62,434 nt of DNA. Origin: CAXSBR01 sp964236495 (GTDB taxonomy: Bacteria > Actinomycetota > Actinomycetes > Mycobacteriales > Jatrophihabitantaceae). The first letter of the stretch is position 1. Each line of letters begins with the position of its first letter. Where the stretch lies: contig CAXSBR010000017.1 in NCBI GenBank assembly GCA_964236495.1, positions 1 to 62,434 on the forward strand, in the 5' to 3' direction. The position numbers and the translations under genes are program-made. Below the pieces are notes generated by a model. That model saw only the letters and a list, made by a program, of their open reading frames with translations, searched no databases and was not told the origin of the DNA. Shown here in pieces: positions 8,569 through 16,819 of this stretch.

Positions 8569-9705
8569 ATGACCGGATTCGAGACGTTGGCCATCCACGC
8601 CGGCCAGGAGCCCGACTCCCTCACCGGCGCGGTGACGGTGCCCATCTACCAAACCTCGACGTACAAGCAGGACGGCGTCGGTGGCCTGCGCGGAGGCTAT
8701 GAGTACAGCCGCAGCGCGAACCCGACCCGTTCGGCGTTGGAGGAGTGCCTGGCTGCGCTGGAGGGTGGCGCCCGGGGGCTGGCGTTTGCCTCCGGCCTGG
8801 CCGCCGAGGACGCGGTGCTGCGAGCCGTCTGCGTCCCCGGTGACCACGTGATCCTGCCCGGTGACGCCTACGGTGGCACGTTCCGGCTGGTGTCGCGCGT
8901 CTTCGCCCGCTGGGGCCTGACCTACAGCTCGGTGCCCTTGCACGACCTCGACGCGGTACGGGCCGCAGTGACGCCCTCGACGCGGTTGATCTGGTGTGAG
9001 ACGCCGACGAACCCGCTGCTGGGCGTGGCAGACATCGCCGCACTCGCCGCCATCGCCCATGACGCCGACGCGCGACTCGTGGTGGACAACACCTTTGCCT
9101 CGCCCTACCTGCAGCAGCCGTTGAGTCTGGGTGCCGACGTCGTGGTGCACTCGACGACTAAGTACCTGGGCGGACATTCCGACGTCGTCGGTGGCGCACT
9201 TGTGGCCGCAGAGGCGCTGTTCCGTGAGGATCTGGCGTTCCATCAGAACGCGATGGGTGCGGTCGCCGGCCCGTTCGACGCTTGGCTGGTGCTGCGCGGA
9301 ATCAAGACCCTGGGCGTGCGGATGGACCGGCACTGCTCGAACGCGATCCGGGTGGTGGAGGCGCTGGAGGCGCATCCGGCGGTGTCGTCGGTGCTGTATC
9401 CGGGGTTGCCGTCGCATCCCGGACATGCCATCGCCGCCCGGCAGATGAGGGGCTTCGGCGGCATGGTGTCGTTCCGCGTCGCCGCCGGTGAGGAAGCCGC
9501 CCTCGCGGTGTGCAAGCGGGCGCAGGTGTTCACGTTGGGGGAGTCACTCGGCGGTGTCGAGTCCCTGATCGAGCATCCGGGGCGGATGACGCACGCCAGC
9601 GTGTCCGGCTCACCGCTCGAGGTGCCGTCGGACCTGATCCGGCTGTCGGTCGGCATCGAGTCGATCGACGACCTGCTGGCCGATCTGGACCAGGCGCTGG
9701 GCTGA
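8569..9705 (+). CDS. metB: Cystathionine gamma-synthase
   Basis: This PLP enzyme of the Cys/Met metabolism family joins an activated homoserine with cysteine to give cystathionine for methionine synthesis. The PLP lysine is K198 in HSTTKYLGGHSDVVGG; the phosphate-binding ASGLAAE (74-80) and YEYSRSANPTR (44-54) are also diagnostic. At 378 residues it has normal length. The family also includes cystathionine gamma-lyase, and single residues do not separate them here; synteny with Rv1079 favours MetB. ATG at 8569 has a 71-bp leader after the acyltransferase gene, so co-transcription from cbs onwards is likely. Confidence 0.9.
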   Translation: MTGFETLAIHAGQEPDSLTGAVTVPIYQTSTYKQDGVGGLRGGYEYSRSANPTRSALEECLAALEGGARGLAFASGLAAEDAVLRAVCVPGDHVILPGDAYGGTFRLVSRVFARWGLTYSSVPLHDLDAVRAAVTPSTRLIWCETPTNPLLGVADIAALAAIAHDADARLVVDNTFASPYLQQPLSLGADVVVHSTTKYLGGHSDVVGGALVAAEALFREDLAFHQNAMGAVAGPFDAWLVLRGIKTLGVRMDRHCSNAIRVVEALEAHPAVSSVLYPGLPSHPGHAIAARQMRGFGGMVSFRVAAGEEAALAVCKRAQVFTLGESLGGVESLIEHPGRMTHASVSGSPLEVPSDLIRLSVGIESIDDLLADLDQALG

Positions 9706-9767
9706 CGATTGGTGCCTCGGCGTTGCCTGCCCTGGCGTTGCGTAGCGCGGTAGGAGACACTTTTGCC

Positions 9768-10466
9768 GTGACTGCCGTGGTCAGCCCGCCCGTTCCTACC
9801 TCGCACCCGTCGGCGCGACGCTGGAGCTGGTTTGCCGTCGCTGCCGTGGCGCTGAGCCTGCCGGCGGTTGTTCTGCTCGTCGTCGTCGTGCGGGTGCGGT
9901 GGAGTCAAGTTGACAACGACGCCCTTCTCTATCCGGTGTTCGCCGCGATGCTCGTTCTGCCGGTGGTACTGGCGTTTGCACTGGGGCTGGCGTTGATGCG
10001 GCTCTGGCGCCGGTTGCGGACCGTCCTGGTCGTCGGGCTTGCGACCGGCCTACTGCTGGCCGGCGCTGCATGGGCTACCGCGACACCGCTGCACCGCATC
10101 GCTCGGGTGGCTGTGCCGGCCGCCTCCGCATCCGCGCAGACCGTCTTAAAAGCGGAGGTCGAAGCGATGGACGCGCACGATATGGCAACCGTCTGCGCGC
10201 TCATTCAGCCGGGTTCCGCTGCCGCGCAGGGGTGCGGCGACGACGAGACGATCTCGGTGCGGCTTCTGTCCATGGGCACGCCTCAGAAGGTCGACCAGGA
10301 GGAGGCGCCAGGTATCGACCCCACCACCGTCGACGTCTCGGTGTCGCTGGACTGGCGACCGCGTTCGCAGGACAAAGGCGGGGAGGACGGCGTCAACGTT
10401 CGCTCCTTCGAGCTGGCTCGCACCGGTCCCGAGCACGCCTGGCGCATCACCGACATCGGCAACTAA
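9768..10466 (+). CDS. Membrane protein with three N-terminal helices and an extracytoplasmic domain
   Basis: Hydrophobic segments lie at about residues 19-41, 55-77 and 86-107. They are followed by about 125 residues (VLKAEVEAMDAHDMATVCALIQPGS and on) that should face outside. That tail has two Cys (TVCALIQ, GCGDDE) that could form a disulfide and resembles the small fold of DUF4878/lumazine-binding-like lipoprotein tails. GTG 9768 with AGGAG eleven bases upstream is the most plausible start; the frame is open far upstream but only inside metB. It ends four bases from the convergent acetyltransferase gene. Function unknown. Confidence 0.65.
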   Translation: MTAVVSPPVPTSHPSARRWSWFAVAAVALSLPAVVLLVVVVRVRWSQVDNDALLYPVFAAMLVLPVVLAFALGLALMRLWRRLRTVLVVGLATGLLLAGAAWATATPLHRIARVAVPAASASAQTVLKAEVEAMDAHDMATVCALIQPGSAAAQGCGDDETISVRLLSMGTPQKVDQEEAPGIDPTTVDVSVSLDWRPRSQDKGGEDGVNVRSFELARTGPEHAWRITDIGN

Positions 10467-10470
10467 AGCT

Positions 10471-10956
10471 TTAGGTGGCCGTTCCGGCGGCGGCGACCGT
10501 GCACCACATCCAGTAATGCGGTAGGCCGTGCGAGACATGCTCGTCGCCGTAGACGGCCAGGCCGAGGCGCTGGTAGAAGGGCACCGCGGGCGTTCGGGCG
10601 TTGCACCACAGCACACCGCCGCCGTGGCCGGCGACGTGATCCACCACGGCCTGCATCAGCACCGTGCCCAGGCCGGTCCGCTGGTGCGCCGGATCGGTGG
10701 CGACCGAGCGCAGGTGCCACCGCGGCCGGTCCTCGGGCGGTGATCCCGGCGCTGCGGCCCATGAATATCCCTCCATGAGGACGAAGCAAGCGCACAGTGG
10801 TGCACCGCCCGCGTCATCGAGGATCGCGAAGTGAATTGCATCGGGCATGTCGTCGCCGGGCAGCGGATCGCCGACGGACTGATGTGGGCGCAACACCCGT
10901 CGACGCAGCTCGCGGGTCTGCACGCCGGACACAATCGACACCGTTGGATCTGCCAC
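10471..10956 (-). CDS. GNAT-family N-acetyltransferase
   Basis: The protein contains the acetyl-CoA loop signature LRSVATDPAHQRTGLGTVLMQAVVDHV and the downstream WCNARTPAVPFYQRLGLAVYGDE block of small-molecule GNAT enzymes. The substrate cannot be deduced. GTG 10956 gives 161 residues, normal for the family; the frame is open to 11058 but the extra N-terminus is Arg/His rich and runs into a strong hairpin. It is convergent with the upstream membrane protein and lies just past the permease terminator, so it should have its own promoter. Confidence 0.8.
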   Translation of the reverse strand: MADPTVSIVSGVQTRELRRRVLRPHQSVGDPLPGDDMPDAIHFAILDDAGGAPLCACFVLMEGYSWAAAPGSPPEDRPRWHLRSVATDPAHQRTGLGTVLMQAVVDHVAGHGGGVLWCNARTPAVPFYQRLGLAVYGDEHVSHGLPHYWMWCTVAAAGTAT

Positions 10957-11014
10957 GCAGTCGATCGTCGCATGCCACCGGCGCCGGATCCGGTGCCTAT
11001 GAACCCGCAACCTG

Positions 11015-11063
11015 AACGAGTGCAGCGTTAGCCACCCCAGAGGTGGCCAACGCTGCACTCGTT
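11015..11063. terminator. Near-perfect 22-bp hairpin after the permease gene
   Basis: Arms 11015-11036 and 11042-11063 pair at 21 of 22 positions around a five-base loop (CCAGA). The hairpin begins 16 bases past the permease stop and lies upstream of the acetyltransferase, so it should end permease transcription. No clear U-tract follows on either strand. The arm core GAGTGCAGCGTT is more regular than an ordinary terminator and may belong to a family of dispersed palindromes. Confidence 0.75.
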
Positions 11064-11078
11064 GAAGCGCTCGGTCGT

Positions 11079-12779
11079 CTAGGCGGCGAGGAACTCGATC
11101 TGGTTGGCGTCACGCTCGATCGCGGCGTCGACGTCCTGCTGACTCATGACGCTCTTGACGGCCCAGTAGTAGATCGCGACGGCGAATATGGCGACGATGA
11201 CCAGATCCCACGTCGCGGGCAGCACCGAGTGGTAGCGGGACAGCCACGAGTGGTTCTTGATGTCGTATCCCGGGGCGTTGGACGGACCCCAGGCGCCGTA
11301 GTTACCGAGGGCGCTCAAGATCGTCAGCCCGATCAGCCAGGGGCCGATCCACAGGGCGTGCGCCATCTTGCTCAGGGCGTCGGTCTTCTTGGCGAAGGCG
11401 CCACCGAAGAACAGCGCGAACCCGATGAGCAGCAGGATGTCGAGCTTCCAGATGATGTCCCAGCCGCTCCAGTAGATGAGCAGCGAGGCGAAGGCGAATC
11501 CGGCCGGCAGCAGTATCGCCGGCATCGGCGCGCGGTAGGGCCGGTCGCGATTCGGATCGCGCGCCTTCAATGCGCCCAGCGCGACCGGTGCGAACGCGTA
11601 CATGATGGCCGTGCTGTCGGTAATAACGCTGACCAGTTCCGACCAGCTCTTGAACGGCCCGAATGCGCACTCACCCACCACCGCTGCGACGAGGATGGAC
11701 ACGACAGGAACGCCGCGCTTGTCGGTACTGGCGAGCGCCTGCGGCATCTCTTTCTCCGAGCCGATGGCGTAGGAGATGCGGGCAGTGGTGCCCAGGTACA
11801 CCAGCCCGGTGCCTCCTGGGGAGATGACGGCGTCGATGATCAGTATGGTGCCCAGCCAGGTGGCGCCTACGGCCAGCGCCAGGGTGTACCAGGCGCCGTA
11901 GTTACTGGCGTTCCCGCCGAGCGGGTTGGCCCAGCCCTTGGCGACGTTGGCCGGGTTCAACGCTCCGATGAATACCAGCTCGAGACCTATGTAGATCGAG
12001 GCACCGATGCCCATCGCGGTGATGATGGCGCGCGAGATGTCCTTCTTCGGGTTCTTCGCCTCGCCGGCGAGTTGGGCGGCCTGCTCGAAGCCCTGCAGCG
12101 CGAACACGACGCCGACCGGAAGGGCGGCGAAGATGCCATGCACGCCGAAGGGCATGAACCCACCACCGGCGCCCGTCTTTCCCGCGGTGTGGAAGTTGCC
12201 GATGTGGAACGACAGGACAGCGACGACGACGATCGCCAAGATCGGTACGAGCGTCTTCCAGATGACGATGCCGGTGTTGCTCTCGGACAGGAATTTCGCA
12301 CCGACCAGATTGAGTGCGGTGAAACCGATCATCGCGAATGTCGCAACGATGAGGCCGCGATGGTTCAGCAGGCCATTGTTGTCGATCATGTCGAAGTGCT
12401 TGGAGAACCAGCTCGTCGCCGACAGATAGGTCAGCGAGGCGATGATCTCCACCGGGGCGAGGAACACTGCCTGCAGCCACGACGCCCAGCCGGACAAAAA
12501 GCCGGCGACCGGTCCGTGCGAGAAGTACGCAAAGCGAGCAGTGCCGCCGCAGACGGGGTAGGTCGCGCTGAGCTCGGCGTAGATCAACGCCAGTGTGGTC
12601 AGCATGATCGCGCCGATGATCCACGAGATGAGGCCGGCGGGTCCGGCGACCTTGGCGACCTTCAGCGCCCCGAGCAGCCAGCCGGAGCCGATGATCGACC
12701 CCAGGGAGACGAACATCAACCCGTAGAAGCCGACCGACCGCTGCAGTCCAGCCGATTTCTGTTCCGTCGCCAACGCCAT
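11079..12779 (-). CDS. APC-family amino acid/polyamine permease
   Basis: A 566-residue integral membrane protein with about twelve to fourteen hydrophobic segments. The first helix carries the APC signature GLMFVSLGSIIGSGWLLGA, with the unwound substrate-binding GSIIGSG, and GGTARFAYFSHGPVAGFLSGW follows helix 3. Family members exchange or import amino acids or amines with protons; the substrate is not predictable. The start is the ATG of MALATEQK at 12779, preceded by AGGGAG six bases away. The gene stands alone and ends in a strong hairpin. A long open frame on the opposite strand is an antisense shadow. Confidence 0.9.
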   Translation of the reverse strand: MALATEQKSAGLQRSVGFYGLMFVSLGSIIGSGWLLGALKVAKVAGPAGLISWIIGAIMLTTLALIYAELSATYPVCGGTARFAYFSHGPVAGFLSGWASWLQAVFLAPVEIIASLTYLSATSWFSKHFDMIDNNGLLNHRGLIVATFAMIGFTALNLVGAKFLSESNTGIVIWKTLVPILAIVVVAVLSFHIGNFHTAGKTGAGGGFMPFGVHGIFAALPVGVVFALQGFEQAAQLAGEAKNPKKDISRAIITAMGIGASIYIGLELVFIGALNPANVAKGWANPLGGNASNYGAWYTLALAVGATWLGTILIIDAVISPGGTGLVYLGTTARISYAIGSEKEMPQALASTDKRGVPVVSILVAAVVGECAFGPFKSWSELVSVITDSTAIMYAFAPVALGALKARDPNRDRPYRAPMPAILLPAGFAFASLLIYWSGWDIIWKLDILLLIGFALFFGGAFAKKTDALSKMAHALWIGPWLIGLTILSALGNYGAWGPSNAPGYDIKNHSWLSRYHSVLPATWDLVIVAIFAVAIYYWAVKSVMSQQDVDAAIERDANQIEFLAA

Positions 12780-12984
12780 GGAAACTCCCTTTACCCCGTC
12801 GGTGTCACTCGGTGTGTGATATGTCATACACCCTGCCTTGCCCGAACTTTGCTAGGGCCGGGCATCGGAGTCAATACCGTGGCATTACGCGCAGGTAAAA
12901 CAACTACCGGCGCAGGTGGAGGCCGGCGGATCTAGGGTGCGCCGCACTGAAGGCTGACGGATCGAAAGCTGACGGATTCTGACG

Positions 12985-14085
12985 CTAGGGGATGTCGTAC
13001 AGCCCGTTGATGACTCCCGCGGTCAGTTCGGCCGGGCTACCGCCCGTGATGGGTGTGGCGTAGGCGATCTGCCGGCCGTACTGGCGCATCGCACCGGCGG
13101 GAGTCGGGATGGCGAGCAGCGACAGGGCCGGGGTGCTTCCCGGGACACTTGCCAAGGGAAGAATTTGGATCTTGGTCCCGGTATCGGTCACGTCGTAGAT
13201 TTGGTTGCGGTTGCTCGTGAAGACGATCTCGTCGCGGTAGCTCGACGGGCTGCTCAGGCGTGACATCCGGTAGCGCAGATTGCGGCGGCCGTCCTCTCCG
13301 GTGGTCCACAGCCGCCCGGTATTGGCCTGAAACGCGATCTGATAGCCGTTGCCTGCGCTGGACAGGCTGGGTGAGGTGCCGGGCATCATGCCCAAGCCCA
13401 GGTCATGACCCACCACCGGCTTTCCCGGCGTGATCAGATCAGTTACCCAGACATGGTTGTTGCGGCCCTGGTAGGCGATCTGGTCGCCCCCTTCTCCGAT
13501 GCTCGGACTGGTACCAGGAGCCATGGGCAGGTGCAGGCTGCGGGTGCCGAGGTGGCCTGCGGTCCACAGCATGCCGGTGTTGGCCTGGAACGCGACGTTG
13601 TAGTCGCCGTACCCCGAACTGGCGATGTCCGGGCTGGTGCCGGCGGCCATCAGCAACCGCGTGCTGTGGGTACCGAACTCGCCGGTGGTCCACAGATGCC
13701 CGGTGTTGGCCTGGAAGGCGATCTGGTAACGGAGGGTAGCGCCGCCGATCTCCGCTACCACCGGCACCGAGGACTTCGCGATGCCGAGCCGGTGAACGCT
13801 GACACCGGTGTCACTACGAGCGGTGACCAAGCAGCCGGCCGCGGCGCCGATGCCGCGATAGACCACGATCTGCTGGCGCTCGTCGTTGCCGATCGGGGCG
13901 ACCGACGCAGACACCGGTCGCTGGGCCGCGGTGCCGCCCGCAGTGCACGGTGTCGAGGCTGCGCGGGTCGCCGTGCTCGCCGACGCCACATGGGCTGGGC
14001 CGAAAGACACGGCCGTCGCCGCGGCGAGGACTGCGACCGTGGTTCGTGTCGTGCGACGGCCGGGTAGAGCAGGGTGTTTTGTCAT
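12985..14085 (-). CDS. Secreted repeat protein, lectin-like or beta-propeller
   Basis: A Sec-type signal peptide (about residues 1-37, ending AHVASAS) is followed by at least five related repeats of 42-47 residues. The best copies read YQIAFQANTGHLWTTGE (120), YNVAFQANTGMLWTAG (162), DQIAYQGRNNHVW (201) and YQIAFQANTGRLWTTGE (248). A weaker one is DEIVFTSNRNQIYDV (about 291). Between copies a MAAGTSPDIASSGYG-like turn recurs. Such IAFQANTG-LW repeats occur in actinobacterial extracellular proteins of the tectonin/PLL-lectin type, which fold as propellers and often bind glycans. Ligand binding is inferred. The ATG start is followed by a basic n-region. Confidence 0.75.
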   Translation of the reverse strand: MTKHPALPGRRTTRTTVAVLAAATAVSFGPAHVASASTATRAASTPCTAGGTAAQRPVSASVAPIGNDERQQIVVYRGIGAAAGCLVTARSDTGVSVHRLGIAKSSVPVVAEIGGATLRYQIAFQANTGHLWTTGEFGTHSTRLLMAAGTSPDIASSGYGDYNVAFQANTGMLWTAGHLGTRSLHLPMAPGTSPSIGEGGDQIAYQGRNNHVWVTDLITPGKPVVGHDLGLGMMPGTSPSLSSAGNGYQIAFQANTGRLWTTGEDGRRNLRYRMSRLSSPSSYRDEIVFTSNRNQIYDVTDTGTKIQILPLASVPGSTPALSLLAIPTPAGAMRQYGRQIAYATPITGGSPAELTAGVINGLYDIP

Positions 14086-14135
14086 CGTGCGCCTCCAGTG
14101 TGGATAGGTGGGTGGGTCGAAGCCGCCGGCCTGGT

Positions 14136-15266
14136 TCAGCTGCTGGGCTGTTGGGACGTCGGTGCGTGCAGGGCCGTCACCGAAAGTTGGCAGGGGCTGT
14201 ACCCCCAGGCTTGAGTCGTGATGGCTGTGTTCTGGCCGGGGAGGTAGGTCTGCAGATATCGTCCCGATCGGTAGTCACCGGCACACCCCGGCGATCCGTC
14301 GTACACGTCGTACACCTCGAACTGCGCGCCGCCTTCGCGTTGCAGAATAAGCTCCTGCGGGGTTGAAGTCGCGCGGTGTGACGCCGGGCCGGCGACGAGG
14401 GCGCCGGAACCGTCGTAGATCCGAACTGTGGGGAAGCCCGACATCGCGCAGGGTGCGCCGTGATTGGTCACGTTGAGGAAGGCGTAGTCACCGCCGGCGG
14501 TGCCCGTCGTGCGATCGCCGCCCAGGTCGATGGTCAGCGATGCGGTCGTGCAGGGCGGAGTGGTCGGCGGCGGCGGCGGTTCGGCGCTCGTGGTGGGCGT
14601 CGTCGGTCGAGTCGAGGTGTGTGGGTGCGTCGGCGTTGAGGTCGGACTCTTCGTCGGAGCCGAGGATGGACTGTGCGTCGGAACGCCGGACGAGGTCGTC
14701 GGTGCAGACGAAGTAGCCGACGCAGACGGCTGCGCAGAGTGGGTGGTCGGGGGCACCGTCGACGTGCCATCCGTGGGCGATGACGTATGCGCGGGGCTGG
14801 TCTGCTGCGTTCGCGTCGACGTCTGGGTTGGTATCGGTGGTGTGGGCGGCGTCGCCGGGCTTGACTGCGGCGCGCGTGGTGGTGCAACGGGCGGGGACAG
14901 CGTCGCACCGGACGCCGGGGAAGTGGTCGGACTCCAAACCGGTGAAGGCGGGACCGGCGTCGGCGGTTCGGACAGGGTGCCGGTCGGAGCCTGCGAGCCG
15001 ACCGTCGTCGTGCCGGGGTCGGCCACGGCGGTCGAGGTGGGCAGATGTCCATGGCCGGAATGGCGGTTCGATCCCGCCACCAGCACCGAGCCGCCGATCA
15101 CCGACGCGACCAGCGCCGCCGCGGCCAGAGCCGGCAGAACCCGCAGTGGCACTCGCGCCGCCGGAGCGGCGGCCATGGCCGGAAGCGCCTCGTCGGCGCC
15201 GACTGCACTGTTGGCCTTGGCGTGCAGAGCGGAGCGCAGCCTGCGCTCGATGTCCTCGTCGGTCAT
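14136..15266 (-). CDS. Single-pass membrane protein with DUF4232-like outer domain, sigma-factor partner
   Basis: The layout is a cytoplasmic N-terminus of about 40 residues (MTDEDIERRLRSALHAKANSAV), one membrane helix (about residues 43-66), a long Ser/Thr/Pro linker (about 70-240) and a C-terminal domain with conserved-looking Cys (PPCTTASLTIDLGGD, GAPCAMSGFPTVRIYDGSG). The last resembles DUF4232. Its ATG overlaps the stop of the sigma-factor gene by four bases, so the two are translationally coupled and it is the likely anti-sigma or sensor. It lacks the zinc anti-sigma HxxxCxxC motif; only the short N-terminus could touch the sigma factor. Confidence 0.75.
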   Translation of the reverse strand: MTDEDIERRLRSALHAKANSAVGADEALPAMAAAPAARVPLRVLPALAAAALVASVIGGSVLVAGSNRHSGHGHLPTSTAVADPGTTTVGSQAPTGTLSEPPTPVPPSPVWSPTTSPASGATLSPPVAPPRAPQSSPATPPTPPIPTQTSTRTQQTSPAHTSSPTDGTSTVPPTTHSAQPSASATSSAPTTSSGVPTHSPSSAPTKSPTSTPTHPHTSTRPTTPTTSAEPPPPPTTPPCTTASLTIDLGGDRTTGTAGGDYAFLNVTNHGAPCAMSGFPTVRIYDGSGALVAGPASHRATSTPQELILQREGGAQFEVYDVYDGSPGCAGDYRSGRYLQTYLPGQNTAITTQAWGYSPCQLSVTALHAPTSQQPSS

Positions 15267-15859
15267 GATTCCTCCAGTTCGATGCGTAGCGCGGCCAGGC
15301 CGCGGCTGGCCGCCGACTTCACCGAGCCGACCGCGATGTTCAGAATTGCGGCGATCTGCGCGTGGGACAGATCAGCCCAGTACCTCAGCACCAACACTTC
15401 GCGCTGCCGCCGTGGCAGCGACTGCAGCGCTCGCAGCGTGGCGGCGTCGGAATCGACGGCCAGGCTGGGATCGGCCTCATCGGGTGGTGCCGCGGCTGCT
15501 GCGAAGCGGTTGACGACGTAGCGATGCCGAAGCATCGACCGGCACCGGTTGACGACCGTGGCTCGCAGGTAGGCCACCGCTGCGTCCGGGTCAGCGGGCG
15601 CGTGAGGATTGCGCTGCAACGCCACGAAGGCGTCCTGCACTGCGTCCTCTGCCGCGCCTCGATCGCCGACCAGCAGGATGGCCAACCGCAGCATCGGCCG
15701 CCACTGCTTCTCGAACAGCGCGGTGACGTCCAACAACGCGGCCGGAGCGGTTTCCAACGGATAGCTCAGCGCCAGCGGAGCGTCGTCTGGCGCCACAGTC
15801 AGAACAGTTCTGTGCTCCGGTCGCGGGCTGCGATATCGAGCGCGAAACGGCACGCTCAC
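15263..15859 (-). CDS. ECF RNA polymerase sigma factor, SigE family
   Basis: Region 2 begins near FEKQWRPMLRLAILLVGDRGAAEDAVQDAFVALQRN and region 4 is LQSLPRRQREVLVLRYWADLSHAQIAAILNIAVGSVKSAASRGLAALR, typical of the actinobacterial SigE/SigL-type group of small sigma-70 factors. The frame is open to a TTG at 15901; I used GTG 15859 because the upstream part is unlike the family, and a later start cannot be excluded. The downstream membrane protein overlaps by four bases and is the presumed regulator. No target promoter could be fixed. Confidence 0.85.
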   Translation of the reverse strand: MSVPFRARYRSPRPEHRTVLTVAPDDAPLALSYPLETAPAALLDVTALFEKQWRPMLRLAILLVGDRGAAEDAVQDAFVALQRNPHAPADPDAAVAYLRATVVNRCRSMLRHRYVVNRFAAAAAPPDEADPSLAVDSDAATLRALQSLPRRQREVLVLRYWADLSHAQIAAILNIAVGSVKSAASRGLAALRIELEES

Positions 15860-15941
15860 GTCAGGACTGATCACAGCTAGAAAGTCGCCCCAGTGGCGCA
15901 AAAGGTTGCATCGTGCCGCGCAACGGCGTCACTGCGTCGGT

Positions 15942-16457
15942 CTATCGTGCGCCGAGAGAGCATTGCAGCAAGGACACGTCGATCCACCGGCCGTGCTTGC
16001 TGCCGACGCCGGTGAGTGTGCCGACCTGGCGAAAGCCCAGCGACGAGTGCAACTCGATAGAAGCAGGGCTGCCGGTGTCGGCGATTGCGGCGACGATCTC
16101 GCGCGCGCCCACGTCGGCGGCCGCGTCGAGCAGGGCGTGCAACAGGGGGCGGCCGAGTCTGCGGCCGGTGTGGTCGGGGTGCAGGTAGATCGAGTTCTCG
16201 ACGGTGAAGCGGTAGGCCGGCCGGTCGTGGTAGGGCTTGACGAACGCGTAGCCGACGACCGTCTCGCCGTCCAGTTCGGTCACCAGGAACGGCCATCCGG
16301 CCGCCGTGACGTCGGCCAGCTTCTGCGTCCACGCCTGCGACGTCGGTGCCGTCTCGTCGAAGGTGGCGACGCTGTGTTCGACGTAGTGGGCGTAGATCGC
16401 CGCTACGGCGGGTAGGTCCGCGGTCGTCGCTGAGCGGATCAGGGGTAGGGCACTCAT
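15942..16457 (-). CDS. GNAT acetyltransferase of the phosphinothricin acetyltransferase (Pat/Bar) type
   Basis: The 171-residue product starts SALPLIRSATTADLPAVAAIYAHYVEHSVATFDETAP, the characteristic N-terminus of the Pat/Bar/YncA group. It continues with GYAFVKPYHDRPAYRFTVENSIYLHPDHTGRRLGRPLL, including the acetyl-CoA loop. Members acetylate phosphinothricin, methionine sulfoximine or related amino-acid analogues. Whether this one confers resistance is unknown. ATG 16457 was chosen by homology; the longer frame is an artefact. It is divergent from the ABM-domain gene, with 36 bases between start codons. Confidence 0.85.
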   Translation of the reverse strand: MSALPLIRSATTADLPAVAAIYAHYVEHSVATFDETAPTSQAWTQKLADVTAAGWPFLVTELDGETVVGYAFVKPYHDRPAYRFTVENSIYLHPDHTGRRLGRPLLHALLDAAADVGAREIVAAIADTGSPASIELHSSLGFRQVGTLTGVGSKHGRWIDVSLLQCSLGAR

Positions 16458-16493
16458 GGACGTCGAGTATGGCGGGGCTGCCACCATGGAGCG

Positions 16494-16811
16494 ATGTTTG
16501 CGTTGGTGGTTCGCTTCCAGGTCCATCCCGATCACATTCTCGACTTCGATGACCTGGTGGCCGGCACGTTGGCCGGCATCCGCGAGAGCGAGCCCGGCAC
16601 GCAGATTTATATCAGCCACGCCCGGCGGGAACATCCGCACGAGCGCGTGTTCTACGAGTGCTACGCGGACCGCGACGCCTTCGACGCTCACGAACGCACA
16701 GCGCACACCCGTCACTTCCTCACCGCGCGGGGCGAGTTCCTAGCCGCCGAACCGGAGGTGTGGTGGCTCAACCTGCTAGACGCCAAAACGACCCCACTGC
16801 CGATGGGTTGA
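16494..16811 (+). CDS. ABM-domain monooxygenase-like protein
   Basis: At 105 residues this is a single antibiotic-biosynthesis-monooxygenase (ABM) ferredoxin-like domain. It starts FALVVRFQVHPDHILDFDDLVAGTLAGIRESEPGTQIY and has the later FYECYADRDAFDAHERTAHTRHF stretch with the typical paired His. Such small dimeric proteins oxidise quinol-type substrates or serve as dimeric stress proteins; the substrate is not deducible. It faces the ATPase/VWA operon convergently. GGAG lies four bases before the ATG, which is close but acceptable. Confidence 0.8.
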   Translation: MFALVVRFQVHPDHILDFDDLVAGTLAGIRESEPGTQIYISHARREHPHERVFYECYADRDAFDAHERTAHTRHFLTARGEFLAAEPEVWWLNLLDAKTTPLPMG

Positions 16812-16819
16812 CCGCTGCC

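Noticed and set aside
11043..12935. Forward 630-residue frame
   Set aside because: It is antisense to the clear APC permease, is rich in Arg, Asp, Gly and Gln, and has no family motif. High GC gives such shadows.
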